Below are positions 1 through 12,009 of a stretch of DNA of 64,000 nt, piece after piece. Below the pieces are notes generated by a model that had not been told where the DNA came from, made no database searches, and was given only the letters and a program-made list of their open reading frames with translations. This stretch comes from Piper betle (Eukaryota > Streptophyta > Magnoliopsida > Piperales > Piperaceae), in NCBI GenBank assembly GCA_033002965.1, contig JAURVB010007270.1:1-64000 (forward strand), given 5' to 3'. Each line of letters starts with the position of its first letter. The first letter of the stretch is position 1. The translations under genes and the position numbers were made by a program.

Positions 1-893
1 GGACGCGTTACGGGCATTTTGGGTGGGTTGATAGTTCTAGAGCATATCATTATGATTTTTTTGGTGTTGTTTGATTTTACGGGATTTTTCCCGATTTTTA
101 TGAATTTTTTTAGGATTTAATACGACTTAGTTATTATACTTGACTCGAGCCGGAGACGAGTCAAGTCTTAATTACAAGTTTGCCACCCAACCATTTCTTC
201 TCCACCCCCGACCTTTTCTCCCCCACGCCCAAACCCTAGCCGCCGCGCCGCCCCTGTTCGCGTGCCACCGCCGCCACGGCCGACGCCGCCTGGCCGCCGA
301 TCGACGCCGCCCAGCCCGGCCACGGCGTCGCCCTGCCGCCCCGACCAGGCCCGGCCACGAGCTGGCCGCCGCGACGCGAGGAAGCCGCGCCTTTGCGTCG
401 TGCTTCCGTCGCCAATCGCGCCGCCGGGCACCGTCGCCACCGCGATCCAGCAGTCGCCTCGGCACCCTCGACCCCTCAGCCGCCTTTCCCGACCGGAGCG
501 GAGGCCATCGCCGGCCTGGCCGGCCGGATCTAGCGACCCATCGCCGCCGCTCCATCTTAGCCTTTTTCCGGCGAGCCGCCGCCTCCATTGGCCACGCCGA
601 TGTCATAGATGCGTCGGGCTCACCGAGCCGGTTCCAATGGTACCCAACACGACCACTATCCGGCCAGAGAATCACCTCCGGCAACTCTCGCCGGAAAACC
701 GCCGGAAGCTGCCGGAAAACCACTCGGAACCCGCTGGAAAACCGGAATTTCTGGAATTCGCTGGAATTCACCGGATCTTCCGCGGAGCTCACCCAGTTGG
801 ACTCGATCGAACGTCGGACGCCGATGAGCGCCGAATTGGAGCTCCGAGACGCGCGACGAAGCCCTAACCGTCGCAGATCGCTGACGACGTGAG

Positions 894-1303
894 GTATAAT
901 TACCTCCGATTTAATTAGTTAAAATTGAGATGATTGTTAGCATAACATGCTACAATTGAGTAGTTGTCATGATGAATATTAGCACAGTATGCTAGATTTG
1001 ATTAACTGTTATGAGTAATGCTAATTATGAGTGAAGGGATGATTGTATGATTTGAGTAATTGCGAATGAATAGTAAGTGATCTAATGAGGTAGATCGAGT
1101 CTCAGCATGATAAGTGATCTAACAAGATGAAGTAAATATGAGCATGCTAATCTAGTGTGATGTAAAAATACAGTAAAATTGTTATGAATAGGATTAGTTA
1201 GAATTATTTTTCATACTTACAATTATTTGATTGTTGATTGATGTTTATTGAGTTTGATGCATCATTTAGTTAGCGGGCGTTAGTATTTAGTTTTGATGTG
1301 TAG
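894..1303 (+). other. Putative intron inside the family A LTR
   Basis: The GC-rich block ends with GAG/GTATAATT at 893/894, and the AT-rich stretch ends with GATGTGTAG/GTACGG at 1303/1304. The same donor-like and acceptor-like boundaries recur in the other family A LTRs (on the minus strand, about 46163 to 45824 in the Tekay 3' LTR). That conservation suggests a spliced leader, but splicing is inferred only from the sequence. A TATA-like motif lies downstream, so this stretch could equally be upstream (U3) sequence. Confidence 0.35.
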
Positions 1304-1568
1304 GTACGGAGTAGGAGCTCGCCGCCTAGGCGCGATGACACGCTTGGAGCTTCTACCAGGTCCGTTTAGGACTCGTCTGTTTTACTCTTTTCTATTGTAT
1401 GTTTGTTTTAATGCCTACAGGACGAGTTAAGTGGCGCTTTATCGGATCCCACTTAACTCGGGCCATTTAATCGAATAGTTTTCTCGGATTAATAACCCCT
1501 CGAGGATGAGATCCCTCGAGGATGATTTCGAAAACAAGATCCACCACAAGTTGCCTTCGGGCCTATTA

Positions 1569-1574
1569 TATAAA
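1569..1574 (+). promoter_or_regulatory. TATA-like motif in family A LTR
   Basis: TATAAA occurs in a conserved context (ATTATATAAATCCC) that recurs in the diverged copy near 27140 (TTTATATAATCCCC). It is a candidate LTR core promoter, placed by motif and conservation only. Confidence 0.35.
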
Positions 1575-2754
1575 TCCCTACCCAGCCCTATATATATGTA
1601 GTTTTCGCGTTTTCAGTGAGACGAGAGATGGAGAAATCGACTGCACGTACCATGCAGAGGATGCCGTGACAGTCAAAGCGGGCTCTGGATTAGTGCCAGC
1701 GGACTGTTCCATTCCCGAGGGATCCTGACAACTCCGCGTTTGAGTTCCTCACACCCGGAGAACGTGGAGGTTTACGGGTACTGTTTAGTACAGCGCATGT
1801 CCGGACTTGTGGTTCAAAGGGTACTAAAGGCGACTGCCTGAGAGTACTCGGCCTTCGTGCTCAAGGCCAGGAGAAATATGGAGGTACGGAGAGGGCTTAG
1901 GATAAAGTTTCACGAGAAGTACTGAAAAAGAAGTGCCGAGAGCGGCACAGTACCAGCAGCAGATCAGTAAGTTCGGGATGCTACTGGGTCTGCAGCCCAG
2001 TGGCTCCTCAGTAGTGCCCTTCAGAGTGTTCACGTGGAGTATATGATGTTTTCTTTCATATGAGAGTTTGCTCTCATAGCCAGCTTGTTATAGTTATTTT
2101 ATTTTCCGGACCAGTAACACTTGTTACTGACGTGTTTTTATACTATATGTAGGTAATAATCACGAGTTGGAGGAGCCAGCTTGGACGGAGGAGCAATGAG
2201 GTCTTGTGCACACACACATGTTAGATTTCTGAATGTTTAATATTGTATTATTATGTTATTATATTGTGAATGACATGATTAAATGTTTGAGCATGATGAT
2301 ATGATGTGAATGAAATGCTAAGACACGATAACAGAATGCAAAATATGATCAGAGTTGAGCAGCGGAAGCGTAGTGGGTTGAGACCCAAGCTTCAGAATGA
2401 ATACGTTATAAATGAGATTCTGTGTGATTGTTAATGCATGTCGATATATTTGTATATATATTATTTTGACAGGGTGGGCCCATAATTGCACTTTTAGGGG
2501 AGACTCTGTCAGTTTTACTTCAAAATTTTCATCGATTTTGCTCGTAATTATGATGGTGTGAAATTTAATTTGCATGTCATTCATGTAGTACCATGTTAGG
2601 ATTTTGTGCATGCATTCATTCATGACGGATCGTATCTTCATCTTAAGACGCCGAGATTAGATCCGCATGAGTTAGGTTCGGGTTAGCCGACCTAACCGGG
2701 GCCTGTAACATGCCGGTTCGGTTCACGAGCGTGAACCGGATTTGGGGTGTTACA

Positions 2755-4378
2755 GACATGGGTAGATGTCAGGCCTCATACCTCGCATTGATTTAGTTTT
2801 TCCTGATGTAGTTCAGACTAGTGCCCTGCAGTTCTACAAAGTACCTCCTCAACTACCCAGTAAACTCTTAGGGGTGAGCTTAGGTTTTTCTCGCTGAGGT
2901 TATTACATTTCAGTCCCCATAGTTTACAATGACCCTAGCCCAATGAGTTGACTCGACCATGCATGGTTAGTCCAGCAACATGATTTGAGCATGCATGGTC
3001 AGTCTAGTGAGATGATTTCAGCATGTATGGTCGGTCTAGACAAATGATTTTTTGGGTATTTCATTTGCATAAAGCATATGAATTTGAGCATATGCATAAA
3101 TTGTTGCAGCATTTACTATCCGTTTGGGATTTTCTGGGTATTTCATTTGCATACAACATAGGAATTTTGGATCACTAGATATTGCCCCTATGGGCCCTAC
3201 TTGATTGTGTTCAGGTTGGAGGCCCATTTAGCCTTCTTGCCTCGATTCTTACCTATAGGGTCACTTTTATTACTCGAGTCAATTTCAACTTTGAACGGTC
3301 TCGATCCGAACTTTCCGTCCATATGTATATTGCATATACCCATAGGTGGGTCCCACTAGACGATCATTTATTGGACGTTTAGATCATGCCATGTGGCAAG
3401 ATCTGAGCCATCCACGTCAACCCTAGTTTTCTCCCATTTATATTTCAAACATTTCCATTGATTTTCAGAGTTACACCCCTAGCACCACCGCCACCACTTT
3501 TGCTTACCACTGGCGAGACCCCGCCCCTCCTCCATCCACCGCATTAGTATAGTCGTGACCACCTCGTGGCTGACCATCTGTCCGTACCCACCAATTCCAC
3601 CGGTGCCACCGCAGTCACCGCCGATGATTGTGTGTTTTTAGTCAATTTTTGCCTCCGCCACCGTCCGTTCAGGCCATTTGCCTATGCTCACGAGTGTCCT
3701 TCGGCAAAGTCGACCACCCCAACAGCTTCCCCTCGCAAAGATCACCATTTTGAAACCACGCACGACCACCATCATGGCCGCGATCACCGCCAACGATGTT
3801 GCTGCACCCGGCGGCGATACCTCCCTTTTCCAAGCGATTTCCAGCCAACCACCAGCCAGACTCTATCGATTGCCACACCATCATGTTCCTCATCACATGG
3901 GCCGTCGATCCCGACCAGTAGCGACCCCATATGTGCCGCCATCGGTATTTTCTAACGACGAACATCGCCACCCCTTGTTCAACCCATTTATCCGCTTGCC
4001 CATTCCTGAGTTCATGTCTATCATGTCCGCTCAGTTAACCCAACCCATTTTCAAATTAACCCAGATCGAGCTGTTTCAATTTCGTTTAGTCTAATTCAAC
4101 TTGATTCGATCTGGTTTAGTTAATTTCCAATCATTTTTCAATTGTTTTTGTGTAATTCGAAAACCCAGTATTAGTTTAGATGCACATTCACATGATTTAG
4201 CATGTTTGAATGTTGTGATTATTTTTCTTTATTTATTATTTTATTTACCTATTTATTTATTTATTATTAGTCATTTCTTATTATTCATGTATTTATTGAT
4301 TATAATGGATGTACATATGATTACTTATTATTAATGATATATTTACTTATTAATATTAGTCATACTTATATTTACTAA

Positions 4379-4424
<46 letters not shown>

Positions 4425-5515
4425 TGTCCGCATGCATGCTATTACTCATTTGTATTTAATTATGAATTCTTATATTGGATAACTATACATTTATTTAATT
4501 ATTTATCTATTTATATGTTTATTAACATGAGTATATATGATAATTACTCATGTTTACCCGTGTATTTTTATAGTATAATTATATTATTATTTTATGATTA
4601 AATAATTAGTTATGTTTATTTATTTATTATTTATCTAATTATTTATGAGTGCATTTATTATTGATTTAGTTGTTAAATATTATTATTATTATGTCTCGAT
4701 TTGCATGCCATGTGTTTAGTTGTACGTTAATTAGTATGGTTTTCTTTATTACGATATATTAATGATATGAGCACATATTACGAGCATACATTATATAGAG
4801 AAATTGGTTTTTTATTTAGTAGTGGATTTCGATGTAGGTTACAAACTCCGAGCTCACCGTAAATGCGTCAATACGCTTGGAGCTTGGACCACAGTCCGTA
4901 GCACTCTCCCTATCTATTTGACTCCATGCGTGTAGAGTTTAATCATATTTTAGACGTACGACTACATCGGCCGTGTTTTATCGGATCCCTCCGCTTTGGC
5001 CGTGTTTATACACATGTTTAATAAAACTACAAGGACGAGATTCCTTGTTGGTTTTCGAACAGAAACTCTTCAAATATATGATATAAGCTTCTTCCCTCAA
5101 CCTATAATATAAGTATGCCCATTTTTACAGATTTTACAAATAAGAGAATGAGCAGTATGGAGATATGTATGGACCGCATTAGTACTCCTTCAAACGCTAA
5201 GGTAGTGCGGTGGATGAGGGTATTGCATAATGCAGTACATTTCTGGAATTTGTGGCACTAACTTAACTATTTCATTTGCTACTCGAGTACCATAGCGGGT
5301 GAACTATAGAAGATGTGAGGGTGTAAGCATTGTATGTATGAATATGAATATGAATATGAGCGGTGCATGCAAGCCGGAACTTGTTTAAGTATGTTTGCTT
5401 ACCGCCTAGTGTGAGGTAATTCTGAAATTTTATAAGTTTCCATGGATAATAGAATACTTATTTGCAGTTTTTACTAGTTGTTTTTCGGACTAGCAATGCC
5501 CGTTATGATATACCC
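2755..5515 (+). mobile_element. Family B long-LTR remnant, internally deleted
   Basis: The first ~300 bases match the 3' end of the family B internal region (homologous to about 18027-18300). From about 3120 the sequence matches the middle of the family B LTR (homologous to 11520 and 18690 onwards). The beginning of the LTR is missing, so an internal deletion joined the two parts. The LTR part has the usual B layout: GC-rich block (3480-3990), T/A-rich stretch full of ATTT repeats (4200-4700), then the conserved GATGTAG/GT and CGCTTGGAGCT segment near 4836-4890. Similarity to B stops near 5510, before the expected LTR end. No gene is seen. Confidence 0.65.
4383..4419. repeat. (TA)n microsatellite
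   Basis: Uninterrupted TA dinucleotide run of about 37 bases inside the AT-rich part of the family B LTR remnant. Confidence 0.95.
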
Positions 5516-6750
5516 TACTTATGATTTTTCTTAGGTGGGTAAATAACATACAATTCATAACTTGTTCTTAATCAAGCAACAATTCATGCAAACAATCCTA
5601 ATCAATTGTTTTATCTTATGTATTACTTAATTACAATGTTAACATCATGTTTATCATCAAAATATGGCATCAAAATCAATCATAGATTGAGTTATTATTC
5701 ATTAACAACAATTCTATGCTATACTTCCATAAAACTTGAATAAAAATGAGAACTTGCAAACAATTTATTCATAATTTGATCCAACAATCAATAAAACATT
5801 ATGATTCATGATATGCATATATGAACTTCATAAAATTAATATATAGGTTTCAATTACTAACCTTTAACCTCATTGATTTCTCCTAAAACACAAGCCCTAG
5901 TGCTCCTATCTTGAAAACCTATGGAGAACACGATCTAATATCACCAAAACTTGAAGCAAGAAGGTTTGAAACACGTTTTCTCAACAATGGAACCAAGGAA
6001 GAGGGGAGGGAAAGGGTTGGACGTTAGAGCCAAGGGAAGGAGAAATGAATTGGCATTGAATAGGGACAAGAAGCCTCTTTCATGTCCTTATATACCCCTT
6101 TACCCGTTTTAAGATCCAATTACCCACTTCCTTTCCTGCATAGGAGAAAATATTATAGAGCTTCTATCCATTTACTTAAACTATTAATCTTAGCAACTAA
6201 CATTCCTAATGAATTGTACACGATCTAGAATGTATCCTTTAAGACAAACATTGGGTCCCTAACCGAAACTGACCCATAAGTAAAATTGAAGTGCAAGACC
6301 ACTTTAAACATATTTAACCCTACTTTGATTAACCTACCAGTTAATGTTAAGTGTTTAACCTCACATTAATTTTTATTTTATCTTAACAGACACCTTCTTA
6401 GTGATATAAACTTGGTTCACATACGACCGTGTCCAACTTATTTACCATAATTTTTCTCTTTTATCTGATTAATTATTAACATGTTTCTTTAATTAAACCA
6501 ATCAAATCTTCGTGAATAGATTTTTTTACATTTTGTTACATGTAAATAAATATCTTCTCTTTATTATATAATCTTAAATTTTCAAACAAACCATGAGTTC
6601 GGTCAAGACCATTTGTCCGAAAAAGATATGTTGTCCATGTACCTCGTTTTGGATTTTCCTAATTTATATATAGAGTTATAAAAATGATAACTCTAACTAC
6701 AAAATTTTGATTAAGGATATTCTTAATTTTTTGACTGAGATACCTTTGAC
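5516..6750. other. AT-rich sequence, no gene recognised
   Basis: No convincing reading frame. The stretch 5850-6110 (leader-like sequence with short exon-like pieces and a TATATACCCC motif) resembles the inside of a retrotransposon LTR, but I found no matching copy in the window. Confidence 0.4.
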
Positions 6751-7998
6751 GTGGCGTTGGCAGAGTTGGAGACGATGGAGGTGTCGCCCATATCATCAAA
6801 CTCGATCAGGACCTCCACCCGCAGATTGGTGCCGCCCTATACCTCACAATCACCATCGGCGCCTCACCGTCCATTAACCCTACCGACTTCTAGTGCATCC
6901 TCCCCCGCTTCCTCAAGCTGCTCTGCTCCCCGCTTTCAAGGCCAAGCCCGCTCTCTGGCAACGGCGGTGCCACCCATTGATTTAGATTCAGAGAGGGTGT
7001 TGGGGATTCCTAGTTTGAGGCATGGTTGCATGAATCGGAATCGGAATCGGAATCGGTTTTGCAGGGAGTTAGAATCAGAATCAGAATCGGTCTGAATCGG
7101 CCAAGAATCGGTTCAGTTGAATCGGTCCAAATTAATTTAATCGGTCATATATAATAATTTGACAATTTATAATATAAATATATTAAAATTGGGTATTGAT
7201 GTTATTTTGATATTATCCTGTGTATTATAGTTTATGATATTTTTAAATATTTTTTAAGATTTTTTTAAATTATTTAGAATTAATTATTATTTTTGACTGC
7301 AGTTAGACTCGAGTCAACTTTTAATTACGAGAATACCACTCTTTACCCCCCTCCGCCTCCGCCGGCCCGGTCGGCGGCGATGTCGAAGAATGTCAGCAGC
7401 CCGGTTGGACGAACAGTCGGCGGCGAGTCGGCGATGATTCGTGCGTCACAGCCCGATTCAGTCCGGCCACACGTCGGCGGCGTGGTCGGCAGCCCGGTCG
7501 GCGGCGAGCCCGGAGTCGGGGATGCATGGCGGAGGGCGGAAACGGGACGGCGGCGGGCAGACGAGTGGCGGCGACGTGGGAGGAGTGGGTTTGATTTTAG
7601 GTTTTTAAAATCCAAATTACCATTTTACCCATGCTTAGATAATTTAATAAAAATCATACCTAGGGTATTTTGGTAGTTTCCTAAAAAAACCAATTCCGAT
7701 TTAAATCGGCCGATTCCGATTCCGAGTTAAATCGGTCGGAATCGGCCAAAAATCGCCGATTCACGGCCCTATTCGGGGCCGACCGAGTCGGCCCCGAAAT
7801 CGGATCGGCGCGACGCCGATCCAATTTAAATCGGACGATTCCGCACGGAATCGGCCGATTCGTGCATCTGAGGTTTGAGGTTCCACAAGCCAAGACGACG
7901 TTGGTAAGGAAGAATGCCGGCATTGGCGGCATGGATGCACCTTTGGGAGAGCACGGTGAAAATATGTCAAGGGAAGGAGGAAGGGTAAAGCACGACTA
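6751..7998 (+). pseudogene. Degenerate gene fragment, possibly TORTIFOLIA1/SPIRAL2-like
   Basis: Codon-like, GC-richer sequence lies on both sides of the insertion at 7021-7872. One frame upstream reads like a HEAT/TOG helix pair (around HPQIGAALYL, then LPRFLKLLCSP) and, after a one-base shift, AFKAKPAL. Downstream is a frame with FEVPQAKTTLVRKNAGIGG. These segments resemble plant TORTIFOLIA1/SPIRAL2-type microtubule-associated proteins, which use TOG/HEAT repeats to bind cortical microtubules. That identification rests on remembered family resemblance and is weak. No single frame stays open: there are at least one frameshift and one stop, and no certain start codon. It reads as a relic, perhaps brought in by a transposon, not a working gene. 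Confidence 0.4.
7021..7872. mobile_element. hAT-like non-autonomous transposon (852 bp)
   Basis: The element is flanked by an 8-bp direct repeat, GTTTGAGG (7013-7020 and 7873-7880), the size typical of hAT elements. The termini are imperfect inverted repeats (left CATGGTTGCATGAATCGG, right end reverse-complemented CTCAGATGCACGAATCGG). Subterminal regions on both sides carry many copies of GAATCGG/CCGATTC. No transposase is encoded. The centre (about 7290-7610) holds a GC-rich stretch preceded by GACTCGAGTCAACTTTTAAT, which resembles the entry to the GC-rich block of the family A LTRs. Confidence 0.55.
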
Positions 7999-8147
7999 TG
8001 GTGCCAAGTTATTTGGATTTTATTTTCTGTTTTTTATTCACTTAAATTGGTTAATTAAATTAAAATTATTTATTAATTTGTTAAAATAGTTATTCTCATG
8101 TTTTTCTAATGCTATTTTTACGTCTTGTGCAAAAATTTTCAACTTTT

Positions 8148-8330
8148 TTATTTGCTAAAAGAAAATAACCCTACACCACTGTGTGGGGTAATTTTAATAG
8201 GTATATGCCCTCGCCTAGTGTTTAGACAATATATAGACTTTTGTAATTTGTAAATTTTTTGCTCTTCGCCATCAACATCAAAACTAGCTTGTTGTTGTAT
8301 ATAAATCTTCTCATCTAATTCTCGATCCAA
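8148..8330 (-). pseudogene. Copia reverse transcriptase fragment
   Basis: A 60-residue open stretch contains ELDEKIYIQQQ, then EEQKIYKLQKSIYCL. This matches the copia RT signature where the polymerase palm carries an E-IYM-QP-GF segment followed by VCKL-KS-YGLKQ. The catalytic YVDD region was not found, so this is a relic fragment. Confidence 0.65.
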
Positions 8331-9098
8331 AAGTTATCTGTCCATTTTATGTAATTCTAAATCTAAATGTAATACAATTGTTATAATCAATCGAATTGAA
8401 GTGATCCTTACTACGGAAAAAATGTCATTTCATAATCTATCCCTTCTTATTGAGTGTAGCCTTTTGATACTAATCTAATTGAAGTCCAAACTTTAGTTTC
8501 ATGGATTAATTTCATTTTATCTTCCAATGCATTTTCTATTTCTCATTTGCAGGTGAAGACAAAGCATATTTTATATTTTTTGATTCGTCAACGCTGATGA
8601 GGAAGATAAGAAAAATATCTTCATCCATTGTTAATACATCTCCTTCAATATCAAAGCGTCAATGAGGAATATTTCAAGTTAGGTTGTGACATAAGTCTTG
8701 ATTAGAGAGTGTGTTTAAAGAATGATACTCACTCAAATGACACTGTTTTTGAAGGCGAAACATGTTCTTGTGATTTATCCAGATAACTTGCACTATTAGG
8801 ATCATTCATTTCCATCAGTTGGAAATCTTTTGAAGTGCTCTCTTTATTGAAAAATCATGTTCAAGAAAAGTTAAATCACGGGGCTCGATTTAAAAAATGC
8901 TTTTGTTTATATCTTCTCCAATCAAAACATATCCTTTAGAATGTTCAGGATGTCATATGAAAATATATTTTTTCCCATGAGGACCTAATTTTCCTTATTT
9001 TTGGGATGGATCATGGACATGAATAGCAAGGCCTTAAAAGACCTAGTTCAAGTTGTCGTTTTGTCTATAACTCATAAGGTGAGGAAGTGATGGATATT

Positions 9099-9591
9099 TT
9101 AGTATTGATGAAGTAGGGCATCTCCCCATAATGAAATTTGGAGATTTACTTGAGCCATCTTAGACTTAACCATTTCGAGAAGAGTTCTATTTTGTCGTTC
9201 GACAAAAAAATTTTGTTGTAGGATATTTAGAATAATTAATTGTCGAGCAATGTCCTTCTCTTGAAACAATTCCTTAAATTGGTTAGATAAATATTCACGA
9301 CCATGGTCTGTTCTCAATGCTTTTAATGTGAGATTTAATTGATTTTTTGCATTGAAAAGAAATTCATAAGACGACTTAATACTTCATATTTGTGGGAAAT
9401 CATGTAAATAACTCCATATTGTGAATAATCATCATTAAAAGAGAGAGATGAAATATAAGATCTCATATCTTTCCGTCACATTCATTGGTCCACATATATG
9501 ACAATGGGCAAGTTGAAGTGGAAAATCAGCTGAAGTTGCTTTACCAAAAGGTTTTGTAGTGCTTTTCCCAACTAGAAAATATTCATACGTT
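9099..9591 (-). pseudogene. Copia integrase fragment
   Basis: On the minus strand, the segment before 9480 reads YEYFLVGKSTTKPFGKAT...CGPMNV, the end of the copia pre-integrase/zinc region. The segment 9317-9099 reads RTDHGREYL...RQNRTLLEMVKSKMA...WGDAL, the copia integrase core. The catalytic Asp (RTDHG) and the Glu-position region (VERQNRT) are visible. The function would be cDNA insertion; broken frames make it inactive. Confidence 0.75.
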
Positions 9592-9596
9592 GGTAA

Positions 9597-9795
9597 TGTT
9601 GGGCCGTTTGGGCCCCCACCCAAACTCCGAAACCACTGTTGGACCCTTCGGGCCCTTTAAACAACTATAGGAAACTTATAATAGGTGTTATAGGCCTTTT
9701 TTAATTCAAAAGCTAGCTCAAGGAATAAGGCTTTCTCATTAGCCTATATACAAGCCACCAACAGCCTCGATGACCGATGTGGGACAAACCCACCA
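9597..9795. mobile_element. 199-bp solo LTR (TRIM/SMART-sized)
   Basis: The insert begins TGTTGGGCCG, ends CCCACCA, and is flanked by the perfect 5-bp duplication GGTAA (9592-9596 and 9796-9800). Removing it restores the copia reading LINLPTYEYF on the minus strand, which proves it is a later insertion. With no internal region, it is best read as a solo LTR of a very small retrotransposon. Confidence 0.8.
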
Positions 9796-10283
9796 GGTAA
9801 ATTTATGTTAATTAGTTGACCTAAATGGCCATCTCTTGCCAACCTGGTCATTCTATCTTGACCAGTGTAGCCAATATGCATGTCAAGTAGTATCATGTAT
9901 AGTAGAACTACTAGAAGAAGCAATTAATGAAAACAACTTGATACATTAAAGCATTCAACATCCATATCTAGTATCATAAAATGATTAGATAGAGAGATCC
10001 ACAACCATAATGTACATGGCCATAATATATAATCAAATGAGAACCATAAAAACTCAAATTAAAGTCAAAGTCAAGTAATACTACAACGGAAACTAAATTT
10101 TGTCGAATGTGAGGAGCATCAAGTACTTCATGTAGGAGAAGGTTGCATCCACCTTTTTGCATGTACCAATACCATGAACATCATCTTCTAAAATATTTCC
10201 TACATAGATCCATTGTATTCCTGATGGAACTCGATGAAAGTCGACAAATGCTTCTCGAATGTTTGTTACATGGTGGGTTGCAC

Positions 10284-11110
10284 CTAAATTAACAATCCAC
10301 TCAAGGATAGTTTTAGTGCATTCTTGAGTGAACTGTCCCTTCTTTTTGCAATTAAAGGATTTGATCCTCCTTTTGTTCTTTTGGTGTTTCTTAAATTAGC
10401 ATTTACCACCATTTTCTTTGTTTTTGAACCACTTCTTTTTTCCCTTAGGATAGGAACCTTTCTCTTTCTGAGAAGAAGAAGCCACAACTTTTGACGATTT
10501 GGCAACAAATGCTTCTTCTGTACACATGGATGCTTCAAGACGTTCCTCCTCTAGTTTCAGATAAAGAGAAATATCATCAAAAGTAATGATAATCTTGTTA
10601 TGGGTCATTTAGACTTTCATGTGTTCCCATGTGTTCGACAAAGAATGGATGACAGCTTCACTTGTTGTTCATCGTTAAAATATGACAAACATCATCCAAC
10701 TTAAAAATAATGTTTGACATTTCACATAGATGTTTGCATGTTTCTTGAAAGTGTCAAAGTTGATTGTAAGCTATCTAAGCTGAAGTAGCACCAAACTTTT
10801 GTTTTAGTGCTGTCTATATTGCATGAGCCATCTCGTAATGTTTAAATTGGCACATGATGTCATTCACCGTCAAATTGAGTAAGGTAATGTGGGTTGTGGA
10901 GTTATTCTTTTTCCATGACTGATAAGTCTCAGTAGCACGATCGTTTTGAATTGCATTACTAATGAGAATGGTGGTGGATTTAAAACTTGAGTCAAGGCCT
11001 CAGCTACCTCCTAATCTTCAAGGATGAGGACAACCTTACGATGCCATATGTCATAATTGTTAGCACCATTAAGTTTTTCGCCCATATAATTGTCATAATT
11101 TCTTTCGATG
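10284..11110 (-). pseudogene. Copia gag remnant
   Basis: Minus-strand pieces read ANNYDIWHRKVVLILED near 11070, then MCQFKHYEMAHAIQTALKQKFG near 10830, a YLKLEEERLEAS stretch near 10560, and a lysine-rich tract leading to KNKENGGKC (zinc-knuckle entry) near 10400. This is the order of a copia Gag (UBN2-type domain then CCHC knuckle), the nucleocapsid/particle protein. Several frameshifts and stops break it. Confidence 0.7.
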
Positions 11111-12009
11111 CCATTGAATAAGCTTTAGAAATAATATCACATTATTAATTTTACATACTAACTGGCAAGAACAATTTTTAATTGAAAATAACTAAAAACA
11201 TATAAAGTTGAGCAACAAATGGAGAAATCGAAAACAAAGCTAAGCTCGGTGTAAAACCCCAACTTTGGGTTAGGTTTTACCCAATTATAGTTTTTCCAGT
11301 TTGGGACTATATCTACTTGGTTTGAACAAGCTCAAGCCAAACTAATTTTTAGACTATGAGTATGGGCCCAGATGGTCGTATGAGCATGTTATAGTAGTTG
11401 AGTATGCCCGACATGTATATGATCAAATCATGAGTTATTAGTGTATATACAAGTTATACAAATCATTTGTATCAATTAGTAAGGGTTTTAGGCCTAAATT
11501 TAGGTTGTTGTAACGTTTAGTATCTATCTAGGATTTTCTAGGAATTTCATTTGCATGTAGCATGGAAATTTTGGGATCACCAGATTGTGCCCTTGTGGGC
11601 CTAGCTTTATTTAGTTCAGGGTTGGAGGCCCATTTATGCTTCTTGCTTTGATTCCTGCTTGTAGAATCAGTTTTAGGACTCGAGTCAGTTTCAACTTTGG
11701 ACAGTCTCGATCCGAGCTTTTCGTCTATTTGTATATTCAATATACTCATTGGTTTGGTGGGCCCCACTAGGCCATGAGTTGTCAAGTGTCTAGATCGTGC
11801 CACATGGGACGATATGAGCCTTACACTAAGCCTTATCTTCACTTATTTATTTCCATAGATTCCAATGATTTTCAAAGTTACACCCTAGCACCGCCGACAC
11901 TTCGGCTCACCGCCGGGGAATCTCTGCCTCGCCCCCGGCCACCGGACTGGCACCACCATGACCGCCTTGGGGCTGGATTTCTATTCGTACCCTTCACGGC
12001 CGCCGGCAC

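Larger units (their letters stand above)
1..2754 (+). mobile_element. Family A (Tekay-like) long LTR, left end outside window
   Basis: This is the 3' part of a long Ty3 LTR in plus orientation. It ends in GGTGTTACA at 2754 and is the reverse-orientation homologue of the two LTRs of the 44-56 kb Tekay element. The shared order is: a GC-rich block at about 180-890, an AT-rich stretch, a conserved segment after 1303 (TAG/GTACGG, then CGCTTGGAGCT), a TATA-like motif, and the terminal GTTCACG...GGTGTTACA. The first few hundred bases of the LTR lie outside the window, so a solo LTR cannot be told from the end of a full element. It abuts family B internal-type sequence, which suggests insertion into B. 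Open frames in the GC-rich block are not conserved as protein between copies. Confidence 0.8.
8100..11160 (-). mobile_element. Decayed Ty1/copia retrotransposon
   Basis: Fragments on the minus strand appear in copia order (gag, pre-integrase, integrase, reverse transcriptase) from about 11110 down to 8148. Every frame is broken by stops or shifts. No LTR could be assigned. The right end lies next to the family B 5' LTR, which may have inserted into the copia leader. A 199-bp solo LTR interrupts it at 9597-9795. The stretch 8340-9090 is degenerate pol sequence in which I can place no motif. Confidence 0.75.

Noticed and set aside
140..892. Long open frames in the GC-rich blocks of LTRs (also near 22136, 46417, 55519)
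   Set aside because: The frame, strand and residue sequence differ between homologous copies; openness follows from high GC content.
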